Shown here piece after piece: positions 9,991 to 18,309 of a stretch of 64,000 nucleotides of DNA. Position numbers and translations under genes: made by a program. Below the pieces are notes generated by a model. That model did not search any database, was not told the origin of the DNA, and saw nothing but the letters and a program-made list of their open reading frames with translations. The stretch covers positions 1 through 64,000 of the forward strand of contig DATJVY010000171.1 of assembly GCA_035501615.1 (NCBI GenBank). The letters are read 5' to 3'. Origin of the DNA: RPRB01 sp035501615 (GTDB lineage Bacteria; Myxococcota; Myxococcia; Myxococcales; Myxococcaceae). How positions within the stretch are numbered: position 1 is the first letter of the stretch; every line of letters begins with the position of its first letter.

Positions 9991-11101
9991 TGACCGTGTC
10001 CTTGTCCCCGAGGTACACGTCGACCAGCTGCCCGGGGTAGACGCCGACGTTCAGCGGCGGTGAGAAGCGGAAGACGAGCGGCAGCACGCGCACGTCGACC
10101 TTCTCCGTCCGCGCGTTGGAGAGCTGGATCTTCGGCGAGACGTACGGCTGCACGCGGACGAACTCGAGCGGGACGCTGATGTTGGTCCCGCGGATGAACA
10201 TCTTCGCGTGCAGCTCCGCGGAAGGGGGCAGCCGTGGAATGAGGATCTCGTCCACGAAGCAGCGAACCGCGAGGTAGCCGGGACCGGAGCCCGGCTGTGG
10301 ACCGGCGGCGAGCACGATCACCGGCCCCAGCCCCTGGGTGTAGGTGTCGTAGGCGCCCTGGGGAGAGATGTAGCTTCCGGTCGAGGTGGCGACGGAGAGC
10401 ACGACTCCGTCGATCGCAGAGCGGAGGGTGTACTTGGCCAGCGTGGCCCGGGCCGCGGCGGCGGCACGGCTCAGCGCTTCGACCTGCTTCTGCTGGTTCC
10501 GGATGTCGAAGGCCCAGGCACCCGCCCGGGTCAGCTCCAGCTGCCGGGTGGCCACCGCCAGGTTGGCCCTCGCCACGTTGGCGGCGTTGCGCGCGTTGTC
10601 GAGGGCGTCGCGGCTGACCGACTTGGGGTTGAGCTCGAAGGAGTGGGTCTGCTTCTCCAGCTGATCCTCGGCGGTCTTGAGGTTCGCCGCGGCGAGGTCG
10701 GCCTGGGCCTTCACCACGGCGAGCGTCTCGCGGCGAGGCTGGGCCCGGAGCTCGTCGAGCATCGCCTTCGCCGCCTCGGCCTGGGAGTCGAGCTGCTCGG
10801 CGGTGGCCTGCTGGACCGAGCTCTCGATCTCCAGCAGCGGAGTGCCCGGCTCCACCCGGTCGCCCTCGGAGACGTGGATTCGGGAGACGACGCCCGCGAC
10901 CTCCGGGTACAGGTTGGTGTTCTCGCCGTGTGACTGGTAGCTCTCGATGATCCCGTTGGTGTACACGCCCCTGGGGAAGGGGTTCGGCGCCGGGCTGAAG
11001 ACCGGAGGCTGCGGCTTCCTGGGCGCCGAGTAGACGACGGCGCTGACCACCCCCGAGGCGATTCCCAGGCCCACCAGGGCAAAGATGACGGTGTTACGCA
11101 C
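9968..11101 (-). CDS. HlyD/DevB-like periplasmic membrane-fusion protein
   Basis: Adaptor linking the inner-membrane ABC transporter to the outer-membrane duct. The 377-residue protein has one N-terminal membrane helix (about 3-25), then a half-lipoyl segment (VAGVVSRIHVSEGDRVEPG), a long coiled-coil hairpin (about 95-220, rich in Ala/Glu/Gln), the second half-lipoyl region and a beta domain. I chose GTG 11101 because GGAGG sits five bases upstream; the longer frame to 11125 would overlap the ATPase gene more. It overlaps the ATPase stop by eight bases. Confidence 0.88.
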   Translation of the reverse strand: MRNTVIFALVGLGIASGVVSAVVYSAPRKPQPPVFSPAPNPFPRGVYTNGIIESYQSHGENTNLYPEVAGVVSRIHVSEGDRVEPGTPLLEIESSVQQATAEQLDSQAEAAKAMLDELRAQPRRETLAVVKAQADLAAANLKTAEDQLEKQTHSFELNPKSVSRDALDNARNAANVARANLAVATRQLELTRAGAWAFDIRNQQKQVEALSRAAAAARATLAKYTLRSAIDGVVLSVATSTGSYISPQGAYDTYTQGLGPVIVLAAGPQPGSGPGYLAVRCFVDEILIPRLPPSAELHAKMFIRGTNISVPLEFVRVQPYVSPKIQLSNARTEKVDVRVLPLVFRFSPPLNVGVYPGQLVDVYLGDKDTVSVYMGAR

Positions 11102-11798
11102 GGGCGCCTCCGTTCTTTCGCGCACCGGTGATCCGGCCGTCCTCCATCTCGAGGATCCGGTCCGCGTACTCGTAGATCCGGTCGTCGTGGGTGACGGTGA
11201 GGATGCAGCGCTTCTCGGTGAGGACCTGGGTCCGGACGAACTCGACGATCTTCCGGCCGGTGTCCCCGTCCAGCGAGGCGGTCGGCTCGTCGAAGATGAG
11301 GATGTCCGGCGCGCTGACGATGGCCCTGGCGATGGCCACCCTCTGCTGCTCGCCTCCGCTGAGCTTGCTGGGACGGAGCTGTCCGCGATCGCCCAGGCCG
11401 ACCACCTCGAGCGTCTTCAGCGCCTCGGCGATCGCCTCGTCCCAGTTCCGGCGGCGGAGGATGAGCGGGATCGCCACGTTCTCCACCGTCGTGAGCTTGT
11501 TGAAGAGGTGATAGTCCTGGAAGACGAAGCCGATGCGGTGGAGGCGGAAGTCGGCGATCTGGTCCACGCCCAGCGTCCAGAGGTCCACGTCCTCCACTTG
11601 CACCCGCCCGGCGCTCGGCCGAAGGATGCCGGAGAGCATGCTGAGCAGGGTCGTCTTCCCGCTTCCCGAGGGTCCGACGATGTAGAGCATCTCGTTGAAG
11701 CGGGCCTCGAAGCTCACGTCCTTCACGGCCTGGGTGCGGGTCGGCCCCTCGCCGAACCACTTGCTCAGCCCGACGGCCTGGATGGCGACGGCCGTCAC
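11094..11798 (-). CDS. ABC transporter ATP-binding protein, MacB/DevA class
   Basis: Energises the adjacent permease. The 234-residue nucleotide-binding protein has Walker A GPSGSGKT, the Q-loop (VFQDYHLF), the signature LSGGEQQR, Walker B with DEPTAS, and the H-loop histidine (VTHDDR). These spacings match the LolD/MacB/DevA group that powers extracytoplasmic export without a classical transmembrane channel. The GTG start at 11798 lies two bases after the permease stop, so translation is coupled. Confidence 0.92.
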   Translation of the reverse strand: MTAVAIQAVGLSKWFGEGPTRTQAVKDVSFEARFNEMLYIVGPSGSGKTTLLSMLSGILRPSAGRVQVEDVDLWTLGVDQIADFRLHRIGFVFQDYHLFNKLTTVENVAIPLILRRRNWDEAIAEALKTLEVVGLGDRGQLRPSKLSGGEQQRVAIARAIVSAPDILIFDEPTASLDGDTGRKIVEFVRTQVLTEKRCILTVTHDDRIYEYADRILEMEDGRITGARKNGGARA

Positions 11799-11800
11799 GG

Positions 11801-12937
11801 TCAGCTCCGGAAGATGTCGAAGGGCTCGATGCGGAGGACCCTGCGAACGGCGAAGTAGCTGGAGAGGCTGGCGATCACCAGGACCATCCCCAGGGCGATC
11901 CCCAGGTTGAAGAAGGTGATGATCGACGCGTAGTCGGCGAGCCGGAGCTTGGCGATGGCGATGAGCGTCGCGCAGAGCCCCACGCCCAGCCCGTAGCCTG
12001 CCAGGGCGGTCGTGCCCGCCTGGAAGAGGATGACGTAGATGAGCTCGCGCCCCTTGGCCCCGATGGCCTTCAGCGCTCCGAAACGCTCGAGGTTCTCGAG
12101 GACGAAGCTGTAGAACGTCTGGCCGGAGATGGAGAGGCCGACCACGAAGCTGATCAAGGTCATGATCAGCAGGTTGATCCCCATCCCGGTCCGGAAGATG
12201 TACCAGTCGGTGATCTTGCCGATGAACCCATCCTCGGTCAGGGCCTCGTAGCCGAGCCGCTTGACCGCTTCCTGGATGCCGGGGATGGACGCGTCGTCCA
12301 TCGGCTCCACGAGGATGTACGAGACGGTGTAGCGCATCGACGGGATGTACTGAACCGCCCGGCTGAAGGTCGTATAGAGCGTCGGGATGCCGAAGAGACC
12401 GCTCGCCGGAACCTTGGCGATCCCGACGATGACTCCGCGGTTGTCGTTGATCTCGAACTCGGTCCCCAGCTTCGGATTCTGGAGCTTGGGGAACTCCTCG
12501 TCCTTCACCACCAGAAAGCCGTTCTCGGCGTAGATGTCCTCGATCCGGCCCTCGAGCAGTGCGGGCCGCCCGAAGAGGCTGGTGTCGTCGAGCCCCAGCA
12601 CCGTCACCGCCTGGTAGGTCCCGTCCTTCAGCCGCACCAGCCCGCCGCCCGAGTACAGCGGGACGGCGTACTTCACGCCCGGTGTGCTCCGGATCGCGTC
12701 GAGCACGTAGTCCGGCATGGGAATGCTGGAGACGACGTTGGTCACGTTGGGGTCCATGACCCAGATCCGCGCCCCGGTGTTGGTCACGGTCGCGGAGGCC
12801 TTCTTCATCATCCCCGCGAACATCGAGGTGACCTGCACCATCAGGAAGACGGAGAAGGTGATCCCGAGCAGGAGGGCGATGAACTTCCCCCGGTCGTTGA
12901 CCAGGAGCTTGTAGCCAACGCGCAGGATCCCTCTCAT
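11801..12937 (-). CDS. FtsX/MacB/DevC-type ABC transporter permease
   Basis: A 378-residue inner-membrane protein with the four-helix layout of this family. One helix near the N-terminus (about 20-40, ALLLGITFSVFLMVQV) is followed by a periplasmic domain of about 210 residues, then three helices near the C-terminus. The conserved ENLERFGALKAIGAKG coupling segment lies before helix 3. The ATG at 12937 starts the family-typical sequence; the frame extends 23 codons further to 13006 without family character. As first gene of the Dev-type operon it sets the direction: permease, ATPase, fusion protein, outer-membrane duct. The cargo is unknown. Confidence 0.88.
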   Translation of the reverse strand: MRGILRVGYKLLVNDRGKFIALLLGITFSVFLMVQVTSMFAGMMKKASATVTNTGARIWVMDPNVTNVVSSIPMPDYVLDAIRSTPGVKYAVPLYSGGGLVRLKDGTYQAVTVLGLDDTSLFGRPALLEGRIEDIYAENGFLVVKDEEFPKLQNPKLGTEFEINDNRGVIVGIAKVPASGLFGIPTLYTTFSRAVQYIPSMRYTVSYILVEPMDDASIPGIQEAVKRLGYEALTEDGFIGKITDWYIFRTGMGINLLIMTLISFVVGLSISGQTFYSFVLENLERFGALKAIGAKGRELIYVILFQAGTTALAGYGLGVGLCATLIAIAKLRLADYASIITFFNLGIALGMVLVIASLSSYFAVRRVLRIEPFDIFRS

Positions 12938-13008
12938 CTCGGCCAGTTGGCACGCATCGCCCGTGCCACCTCGCACGCCTGTGGAGCCCGCTTCTCGAGC
13001 GCGCACCG

Positions 13009-13037
13009 TTTGCGCCTTCAGCCCTCCGGGCGCTAAG
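13009..13037 (+). promoter_or_regulatory. predicted promoter of the MOSC/reductase fusion gene
   Basis: TTTGCG (13009-13014), 17 bp, CTAAGC (13032-13037); the ATG follows ten bases later at 13048. The layout matches other short-leader promoters in this window but the hexamers are imperfect. Confidence 0.3.
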
Positions 13038-13047
13038 CGGCCGGTCG

Positions 13048-14814
13048 ATGCCCCGGCTCCTCTCGGTCAACGTCGGCTTGCCGCGCGACATCGAGTGGCG
13101 CGGCAGGACCGTGCACACCGCCGTCTGGAAGACGCCGATCCAGGGGCGCCGGCGCGTCCGGCGCCTGAACGTCGACGGGGACGGGCAGGGCGATCTCGCC
13201 GGCCATGGCGGTGAGCAGCGCGCCGTCTTCGTCTACCAGGTCGAGTCGTATCGCTACTGGGAGGAGCAGCTCGGCCGCCGCGATCTCGCGTTCGGGCAGT
13301 TCGGCGAGAACTTCACCATCGAGGGCTTGCCGGACGACGAGGTGTGCATCGGCGACCGGTACCGGATCGGGACCGCGCTGTTCGAGGTCACCCAGCCCCG
13401 GACGACCTGCTACCGCATCGGCATCCGAATGGACGAGCCGCGCATGGCCGCGCTCCTGACGTCCAGCGGGCGACCCGGCTTCTATCTTCGCGTCCTCGAG
13501 GAAGGGGAGGTTGGCGCTGGAGATCCGATCCTCCCCGACGCCCGAGGGCCGGAGCGGATGACCGTTCGCGAGATCAACGTGCTGCTGTACTCCGCCCATC
13601 ACCCGCGGGAGGGGCTCGAGCGGGCCGTGGGCATCCCGGCTCTCTCCCCCGGCTGGCGGGGATCGTTCGAGGCGCTGCTCCGCGCGGACGACCTCAACCC
13701 CGGTGCGAGCGGCAACGCGGCCCTCGTGCCCGCGGCTGCGGCCCGGACGGCGAAGCCCGGGTTCCGGCCTCTGCGGGTCTCCCGGATCGATCGGGAATGC
13801 GAGGACGTCCTCTCGCTCTCGCTGGAACCGACCGATGGAAGGCCGCTCGCGACTCCACTCGCAGGACAGTTCGTGGTGCTCCGCCTGCGCCCCGGCCCGG
13901 ACGGACCGCCGCTCCTCCGGAGCTACTCGCTCTCCGGCCCCCTCTCGGACGCGCAGTACCGGGTGAGCGTGAAGCTCGAGCCGAACGGCGCCGCGGGGGC
14001 CTTCCTGACCCGCAGCGTGCGGCCCGGCGACGTCGTCGACGTCAGCGAGCCGCGCGGTGCGTTCACCTTGCAGCCCGGAGACGGACCGGTGGTGCTCCTC
14101 AGCGCAGGAATCGGCGCCACCCCGGTGCTGGCCATGCTCCATGCGCTGGCGGCGAGCGGATCGCCCCGGGCCGTCTGGTGGCTCCACGGCGCGCGCAATC
14201 GCCGTTCTCAGCCCTTCGGGCCGGAGGTCCGCCAGCTGCTCGGAAGCCTCTCCTTTGGCCGGGGGCACGTCTGGTACAGCCGACCGGACCCGGACGACCG
14301 CGAGGGAAGCGACTACGACTCGCGCGGTCGCCTCGAGGCGACGGACCTCGAGCAGCTCGGCGTGCCGAGAGAGGGCGACTTCTACCTCTGCGGGCCGCCG
14401 ACCTTTCTGGCCGAGCTCACGGCGGGGATGGTCGCCTGGGGCGTCCCGCAGGATCGGCTCCACTCCGAGATCTTCGCCGGGGGCCCCTCGAGGACGCCGG
14501 GCGTGGTCGGTGGCCCTGCCCGGGCCCCGCATCCGCCTGCCGGAGCGCAGGGAACCGGCCCGCTGGTCTCCTTCGCGCGGAGCGGCCTCGCCGTCCGGTT
14601 CCGCCCCTCGCAGGACCGGAGCCTCCTCGAGCTGGCCGAGGCGTGCGACGTGCCCGTTCGCTGGTCCTGCCGGAGCGGCGTCTGCCACAACTGCGAGAGC
14701 GGACTGATCTCCGGGTCCGTCGCCTACGACCCCGACCCGCTCGACCCGCCGGCAGAGGGAAACGCCCTCACCTGCTGCTCCCGGCCGACGGGTGACATCG
14801 TCATCGACCTCTGA
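13048..14814 (+). CDS. MOSC domain / FAD-NAD(P) reductase / [2Fe-2S] ferredoxin fusion protein
   Basis: A 588-residue cytoplasmic redox protein joining three modules. Residues 1-165 form a MOSC domain of the YiiM kind, with the conserved cysteine C121 in PRTTCYRIG; this family binds a molybdenum cofactor or acts on N-hydroxylated compounds. Residues about 240-475 form a ferredoxin-NADP reductase-like unit, with flavin motif RSYSLS (291-296), GIGATP (354-359) and CGPPTF near 448. Residues about 505-588 are a plant-type ferredoxin with C541, C546, C549 and C576. Electrons could thus pass from NAD(P)H through FAD and the cluster to the MOSC site or a substrate. Its end overlaps the convergent MocR gene by 91 bases. 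Confidence 0.85.
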   Translation: MPRLLSVNVGLPRDIEWRGRTVHTAVWKTPIQGRRRVRRLNVDGDGQGDLAGHGGEQRAVFVYQVESYRYWEEQLGRRDLAFGQFGENFTIEGLPDDEVCIGDRYRIGTALFEVTQPRTTCYRIGIRMDEPRMAALLTSSGRPGFYLRVLEEGEVGAGDPILPDARGPERMTVREINVLLYSAHHPREGLERAVGIPALSPGWRGSFEALLRADDLNPGASGNAALVPAAAARTAKPGFRPLRVSRIDRECEDVLSLSLEPTDGRPLATPLAGQFVVLRLRPGPDGPPLLRSYSLSGPLSDAQYRVSVKLEPNGAAGAFLTRSVRPGDVVDVSEPRGAFTLQPGDGPVVLLSAGIGATPVLAMLHALAASGSPRAVWWLHGARNRRSQPFGPEVRQLLGSLSFGRGHVWYSRPDPDDREGSDYDSRGRLEATDLEQLGVPREGDFYLCGPPTFLAELTAGMVAWGVPQDRLHSEIFAGGPSRTPGVVGGPARAPHPPAGAQGTGPLVSFARSGLAVRFRPSQDRSLLELAEACDVPVRWSCRSGVCHNCESGLISGSVAYDPDPLDPPAEGNALTCCSRPTGDIVIDL

Positions 14815-16322
14815 GGCGGTCCGGACCTCGGCGCCGTCGCCGGCGACGAGGGTGCGGCCAGCGCGGCGAGCGCCGCCGCCATCCGGCGCGCGGCCTCGTC
14901 CAGCTCGCGTTCGTCGAGTGGCGTGAAGCCCAGCCGCATCGCGTGCACCGGGCCTCCGTCGAAAGCGTACCGGCGACCGGAGAGGAACCCGACGCCGTGC
15001 TGCACCCCGAGCTCGGCCCACCGGTCGAGGTCCACCGCCGGGTCCACCCGCGCCCAGAGCGCCATCCCGCCCGCGGGCGGCGTCACCTGGATCGCCGACC
15101 CCACGTGCCTTCGCAGGGCGTCCACCAGCACGTCGCGCCGGCCCCGGTAGATCCGCCGCATCCGGCGCACGTGGCGGACGAGGTCACCGTCCTCGAACAG
15201 CTCGGCGACCGCGCACTCGTGCGCCTGGTCGCCCTGGAGATCGGTGGCGATCCGAAGCTCGGTGACCCGCTCGATGACCCCTGCCGGCGCGACCAGGTAC
15301 CCGATGCGCAGGCCCGGGGCGAGCACCTTGGAGAGCGTGCCCACGTAGATCACCACGCCCGCCTCGTCGCGGCTGGCGAGCGGGAGCACCGGGCGCCCGT
15401 CGTAGTGGAACTCGTGGTCGTAGTCGTCCTCGATGATCGCTGCCCGGTGACGGCGCGCCACCTCCAGCAGCGCCAGCCTCCGCGCCGCCGGGAGCACCGA
15501 CGTGGTCGGGAACTGGTGGTGCGGCGTCACGTAGATGGCACGGAGCGGCCGTTGCTCGGCGAGTGCGGCGACCGCCGCCACGTTCACCCCGTGCGCGTCC
15601 ACCGGCACGGGAACCAGCGAGGCGCCCGTCAGGCGCAGCGCCGCCCACGCCGCCGGATGGCCGATTCCCTCGACTGCCACCACGTCGCCCGGACCGAGCA
15701 GCGCGCGGGCGATGAGGTCCAGCGCCATCTGGCTCCCCCGGGTCACGAACACGGTGTCCGCGGAGGCGGGCAGCGCGCGCGTCGAGGTGAGCATCTCCGC
15801 CAGCGCCGCCCGGAGCCGCGGGTGGCCCCGTGAATCCCCGTAGCCGAGCAGAGAGCGGCCGTGCCGGGCCAGGGCCCGCCGGTACGCCCGGGACAGCTCG
15901 GCCGCCGGCATCCTCCGCACGTCCGGCGCGCCCTTCGCCAGGACCAGGACGTCCGCCGGGAAGGCCGGGAGACTGGCCGTGGGGATCGGCCCCCCGAGCG
16001 AGAAGCCCGGAGCCACCGCCTGACGCGCGCGGATGCGCCCCGAGGGGACGCGCGTCGAGCTCGGCGGAAGGTCGCGCGACACGAACGTTCCTCCCGCCGG
16101 ACGGGTGTGGACCCAGCCTTGCGCGATGAGCTCCCCGTAGCCCGCGAGCACCGTGTTGCGATGGATGCCGAGCGCCTCGGCGAGCGTCCGGGACCCGGGA
16201 AGCCGCGTGCCGGGGCGGAGTCGCCCGGAGCGGATGTCCTGCTGCAACGCCTCGGAGAGCTGGAGGAAGAGCGGCTCGCTCCGCGACGGGTCCAGCACCA
16301 CGGTGTGCTGCCAGGAGCGCAT
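14724..16322 (-). CDS. MocR/PdxR-type regulator (GntR winged helix fused to aminotransferase fold)
   Basis: A 532-residue transcription factor. Residues about 10-80 form a GntR winged helix (PLFLQLSEALQQDI, LPGSRTLAEALGIHRNTV). Residues 120-470 form a class I aminotransferase-like domain with the PLP lysine K332 (TLSKVLAPGLRIGY) and the IIEDDYDHEFHY segment. The last 50 residues are Ser/Gly-rich and lie antisense to the end of the MOSC fusion gene. The ATG at 16322 is preceded by a predicted promoter and by ACTGGNCC repeats, typical operator material for this family. The divergent neighbour is a lipoprotein, not an obvious vitamin B6 gene, so the regulon is unknown. Confidence 0.9.
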   Translation of the reverse strand: MRSWQHTVVLDPSRSEPLFLQLSEALQQDIRSGRLRPGTRLPGSRTLAEALGIHRNTVLAGYGELIAQGWVHTRPAGGTFVSRDLPPSSTRVPSGRIRARQAVAPGFSLGGPIPTASLPAFPADVLVLAKGAPDVRRMPAAELSRAYRRALARHGRSLLGYGDSRGHPRLRAALAEMLTSTRALPASADTVFVTRGSQMALDLIARALLGPGDVVAVEGIGHPAAWAALRLTGASLVPVPVDAHGVNVAAVAALAEQRPLRAIYVTPHHQFPTTSVLPAARRLALLEVARRHRAAIIEDDYDHEFHYDGRPVLPLASRDEAGVVIYVGTLSKVLAPGLRIGYLVAPAGVIERVTELRIATDLQGDQAHECAVAELFEDGDLVRHVRRMRRIYRGRRDVLVDALRRHVGSAIQVTPPAGGMALWARVDPAVDLDRWAELGVQHGVGFLSGRRYAFDGGPVHAMRLGFTPLDERELDEAARRMAAALAALAAPSSPATAPRSGPPQRSMTMSPVGREQQVRAFPSAGGSSGSGS

Positions 16323-16328
16323 CGGGCG

Positions 16329-16342
16329 GGAGGCCCACCTCC
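16329..16342 (-). promoter_or_regulatory. hairpin over the ribosome-binding site of the MocR gene
   Basis: Read on the minus strand, GGAGG-TGGG-CCTCC is a perfect five-base stem with a four-base loop that covers the only good Shine-Dalgarno sequence before the ATG at 16322. It could lower translation of the regulator. Confidence 0.35.
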
Positions 16343-16352
16343 AGACCCGGTG

Positions 16353-16381
16353 AGTATGGTCCCCCGGCCGGTTCCTGGAAA
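16353..16381 (-). promoter_or_regulatory. predicted promoter of the MocR regulator gene
   Basis: Minus-strand TTTCCA (16381-16376), 17 bp, CATACT (16358-16353). One ACTGGTCC box directly abuts the -35, which suggests autoregulation. Confidence 0.45.
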
Positions 16382-16382
16382 C

Positions 16383-16453
16383 GGACCAGTTCTCTGGAAG
16401 TCGACTGGACCAGCTTCGCGCAACTGGCCCATTCGCTTTGACGGGACTGGCCC
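16383..16453. promoter_or_regulatory. array of four ACTGGNCC boxes (probable MocR operators)
   Basis: Boxes: ACTGGTCC on the minus strand at 16383-16390, ACTGGACC at 16404-16411 (inside the palindrome CTGGACCAG, 16405-16413), ACTGGCCC at 16423-16430 and again at 16446-16453. Start-to-start distances are 21, 19 and 23 bp, about two helical turns. Repeated half-sites are usual for MocR regulators. The array lies between the divergent regulator and lipoprotein genes. Confidence 0.55.
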
Positions 16454-16519
16454 TCCAGCCGGACCGGCCACCGGACCACCGTGGCAGTCGCGTCCGGGGG
16501 AATCCCTCCGCCCGGGTGC

Positions 16520-16535
16520 CCACCGGAGGAGGTGG
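16520..16535 (+). promoter_or_regulatory. hairpin presenting the ribosome site of the lipoprotein gene in its loop
   Basis: CCACC-GGAGGA-GGTGG forms a five-base stem whose six-base loop is the Shine-Dalgarno sequence itself, three bases before the ATG at 16539. It may tune translation. Confidence 0.3.
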
Positions 16536-16538
16536 CCC

Positions 16539-17324
16539 ATGAGACTCGACGTTCGCACCCTGCTCGCCGCCGTCCCGCTGCTCGCCCTGGGCTGTGGAGC
16601 CGGCGTCGCGCCGTCCGGCTCCGGAGCGAGTGGCTCCGGAGCCGGCGCCGCGATGGCTCCGGTGGACCCGGCCGCCGGGAAGGAGGCGGAGCATCACCGT
16701 TCCTGGTTCTTCATCGTGCCGCGGCCGGTCCCGATCGACGGGAGGACCACCCTCGGCTGGATCCCGGAGTTCTGGCGCTATCTCTATTCGGTCCCCGCGA
16801 GCCAGAACCCGGAGCTGAACCCCTCCGCGGACTGCGGCGTCGGCCAGTCCGGACCGGTCTTCTTCATCCCCGGTGAGCAGACCGACGTGTACACGCGGGA
16901 CTGCACCGTCCCCGAGCACAAGCCGGTGCTCTTCTCCATCTGGTCGGCGTTCAACGACTACCCGTGCCCGGACCCGACCTTCCAGCCTGCGCCCGGACAG
17001 AGCCTCGTCGACTTCCTCGCCCAGGGCGCCCAGGCCTTCGACGACGCGGTCAGCAACCTCGCCGCGACCATCGATGGGAAGCCGATCGACGTGTCCCGGT
17101 ACCGGTACACCACCGGGCTGGTCAGCTTCACCGGTGACCCGAGCCTGACCGCCACCTTCGACGGCTGCGTCACCGGAACGCGTCAGGTGGGGGTCGCCGA
17201 CGGCTGGTTCGTCCTGCTCCTCCTGTCGCCGGGCGACCACACCCTGGTGGTGACTGCCACCTCTCCGGGCGGTCACGCGACGAGCCAGACCTTCGTCCTC
17301 CACGTCGTCGCCGACGACGACTGA
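16539..17324 (+). CDS. uncharacterised lipoprotein divergent from the MocR gene
   Basis: A 261-residue exported protein with a lipoprotein signal (LLALGC, Cys19), then a Gly/Ser-rich linker to about residue 40. The mature part is rich in Trp, Tyr and Pro and has cysteines (DCGV, RDCTV, YPCPD, DGCVT) that could pair. The C-terminal 70 residues (FDGCVTGTRQ to the end) look beta-rich, with LSPGDHTLVVTAT resembling an Ig-like strand pattern. I recognise no family. The ATG has GGAGGAGG just upstream. The divergent MocR regulator and shared operator boxes suggest MocR control. Confidence 0.7.
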   Translation: MRLDVRTLLAAVPLLALGCGAGVAPSGSGASGSGAGAAMAPVDPAAGKEAEHHRSWFFIVPRPVPIDGRTTLGWIPEFWRYLYSVPASQNPELNPSADCGVGQSGPVFFIPGEQTDVYTRDCTVPEHKPVLFSIWSAFNDYPCPDPTFQPAPGQSLVDFLAQGAQAFDDAVSNLAATIDGKPIDVSRYRYTTGLVSFTGDPSLTATFDGCVTGTRQVGVADGWFVLLLLSPGDHTLVVTATSPGGHATSQTFVLHVVADDD

Positions 17325-17368
17325 CGCCCGCGGCGCGACGGGGGCGGGGCGGGTTAGAGAGCGACCCG

Positions 17369-18244
17369 ATGCTCCTCCCCACCGTGCTCGCCCTGTCCCT
17401 GGCCGCCGCGCCCTCGCGGGACGCTGACATCTCGGCCGCGACCCGAGCCTGGGAGGAGGGGCGCCTGGAGCGGCTCCGGGCCGCGGACGGCTGGCTCACC
17501 CTGGTCGGGCTGGGGTGGCTGAAGGAGGGACCGAACTCCGCCGGTTCGGAGGGGAAGTCGGGCATCGTCTTCCCCGAGGGCGCTCCGGCGCGGGCGGGCA
17601 CGTTCACCCGGTCCGGCGCCGCCGTCTCCTTCCAGCCCGCGCCCGGTGTCGCCGTCACCAGGGCAGGGCAGCCGTTTCCGGGGGGCGCGCTCCGGACCGA
17701 CCAGGACGGAACGGCCGCTCCCGACGTCCTCCAGCTCGGGCGCTTCCGGTTCCAGGTCATCGCTCGCGGGCAGCGCCTGGGCGTTCGCATCAAGGACCCC
17801 GACGCCCGCGCCCGGAAGGAGTTCAAGGGCATCCCCACCTATCCGCCCTCGGCCCGCTGGCGGGTGACGGCCCGGTGGGAGGAGGCCAGCCCGCCGGTCC
17901 AGCTCGCGGTGCCCAACGTCCTCGGAGAGGTGGAGCGGTCGCCGTCGCCCGGGACCGCCGTCTTCACCATCGACGGCAAGGAGTACCGGCTCAGCCCGGT
18001 GCTGGAGGAGGGGAGCCCCGAGCTCTTCTTCGTCTTCGCCGACCAGACCAACCGGACCGAGACCTACGGCGCCGGCCGCTTCCTCTACACCGAGCCGCCG
18101 AGGGGCGGAACCGTCGTGCTCGACTTCAACCGGGCCTACAACCCTCCCTGCGCGTTCAGCGCCTTCGCCACCTGCCCGCTTCCGCCGAAGCAGAACCGCC
18201 TCGCGCTCCGGGTCGAGGCCGGCGAGAAGCGGCCGCTCCACTGA
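17369..18244 (+). CDS. exported DUF1684-family protein
   Basis: A 291-residue protein with a short signal peptide (about 1-15, LALSLAAAPSR). It carries the recognisable DUF1684 C-terminal signature: FADQTNRTETYGAGR, then LDFNRAYNPPCAF and ATCPLPPKQNRL. The N-terminal half (LTLVGLGWLKEGPN, TFTRSG) also fits. The biochemical function is unknown; the family is widespread and predicted to have a beta-rich fold with a conserved Cys pair (PPCAF, TCPLP). TTAGAG (17354-17359) lies ten bases before the start and may be its -10. Confidence 0.85.
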   Translation: MLLPTVLALSLAAAPSRDADISAATRAWEEGRLERLRAADGWLTLVGLGWLKEGPNSAGSEGKSGIVFPEGAPARAGTFTRSGAAVSFQPAPGVAVTRAGQPFPGGALRTDQDGTAAPDVLQLGRFRFQVIARGQRLGVRIKDPDARARKEFKGIPTYPPSARWRVTARWEEASPPVQLAVPNVLGEVERSPSPGTAVFTIDGKEYRLSPVLEEGSPELFFVFADQTNRTETYGAGRFLYTEPPRGGTVVLDFNRAYNPPCAFSAFATCPLPPKQNRLALRVEAGEKRPLH

Positions 18245-18309
18245 CGCCGGGGAGGCCGGGGCATCCCGGACGAGGCGCGGCGGCCATCCTCGGGTAGCCT
18301 CGTCCAACG

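Noticed and set aside
11094..13118. A 674-codon frame across the permease and ATPase genes.
   Set aside because: Only the 3' part is the ATPase; the upstream portion is another-frame reading of the permease gene with no protein character.
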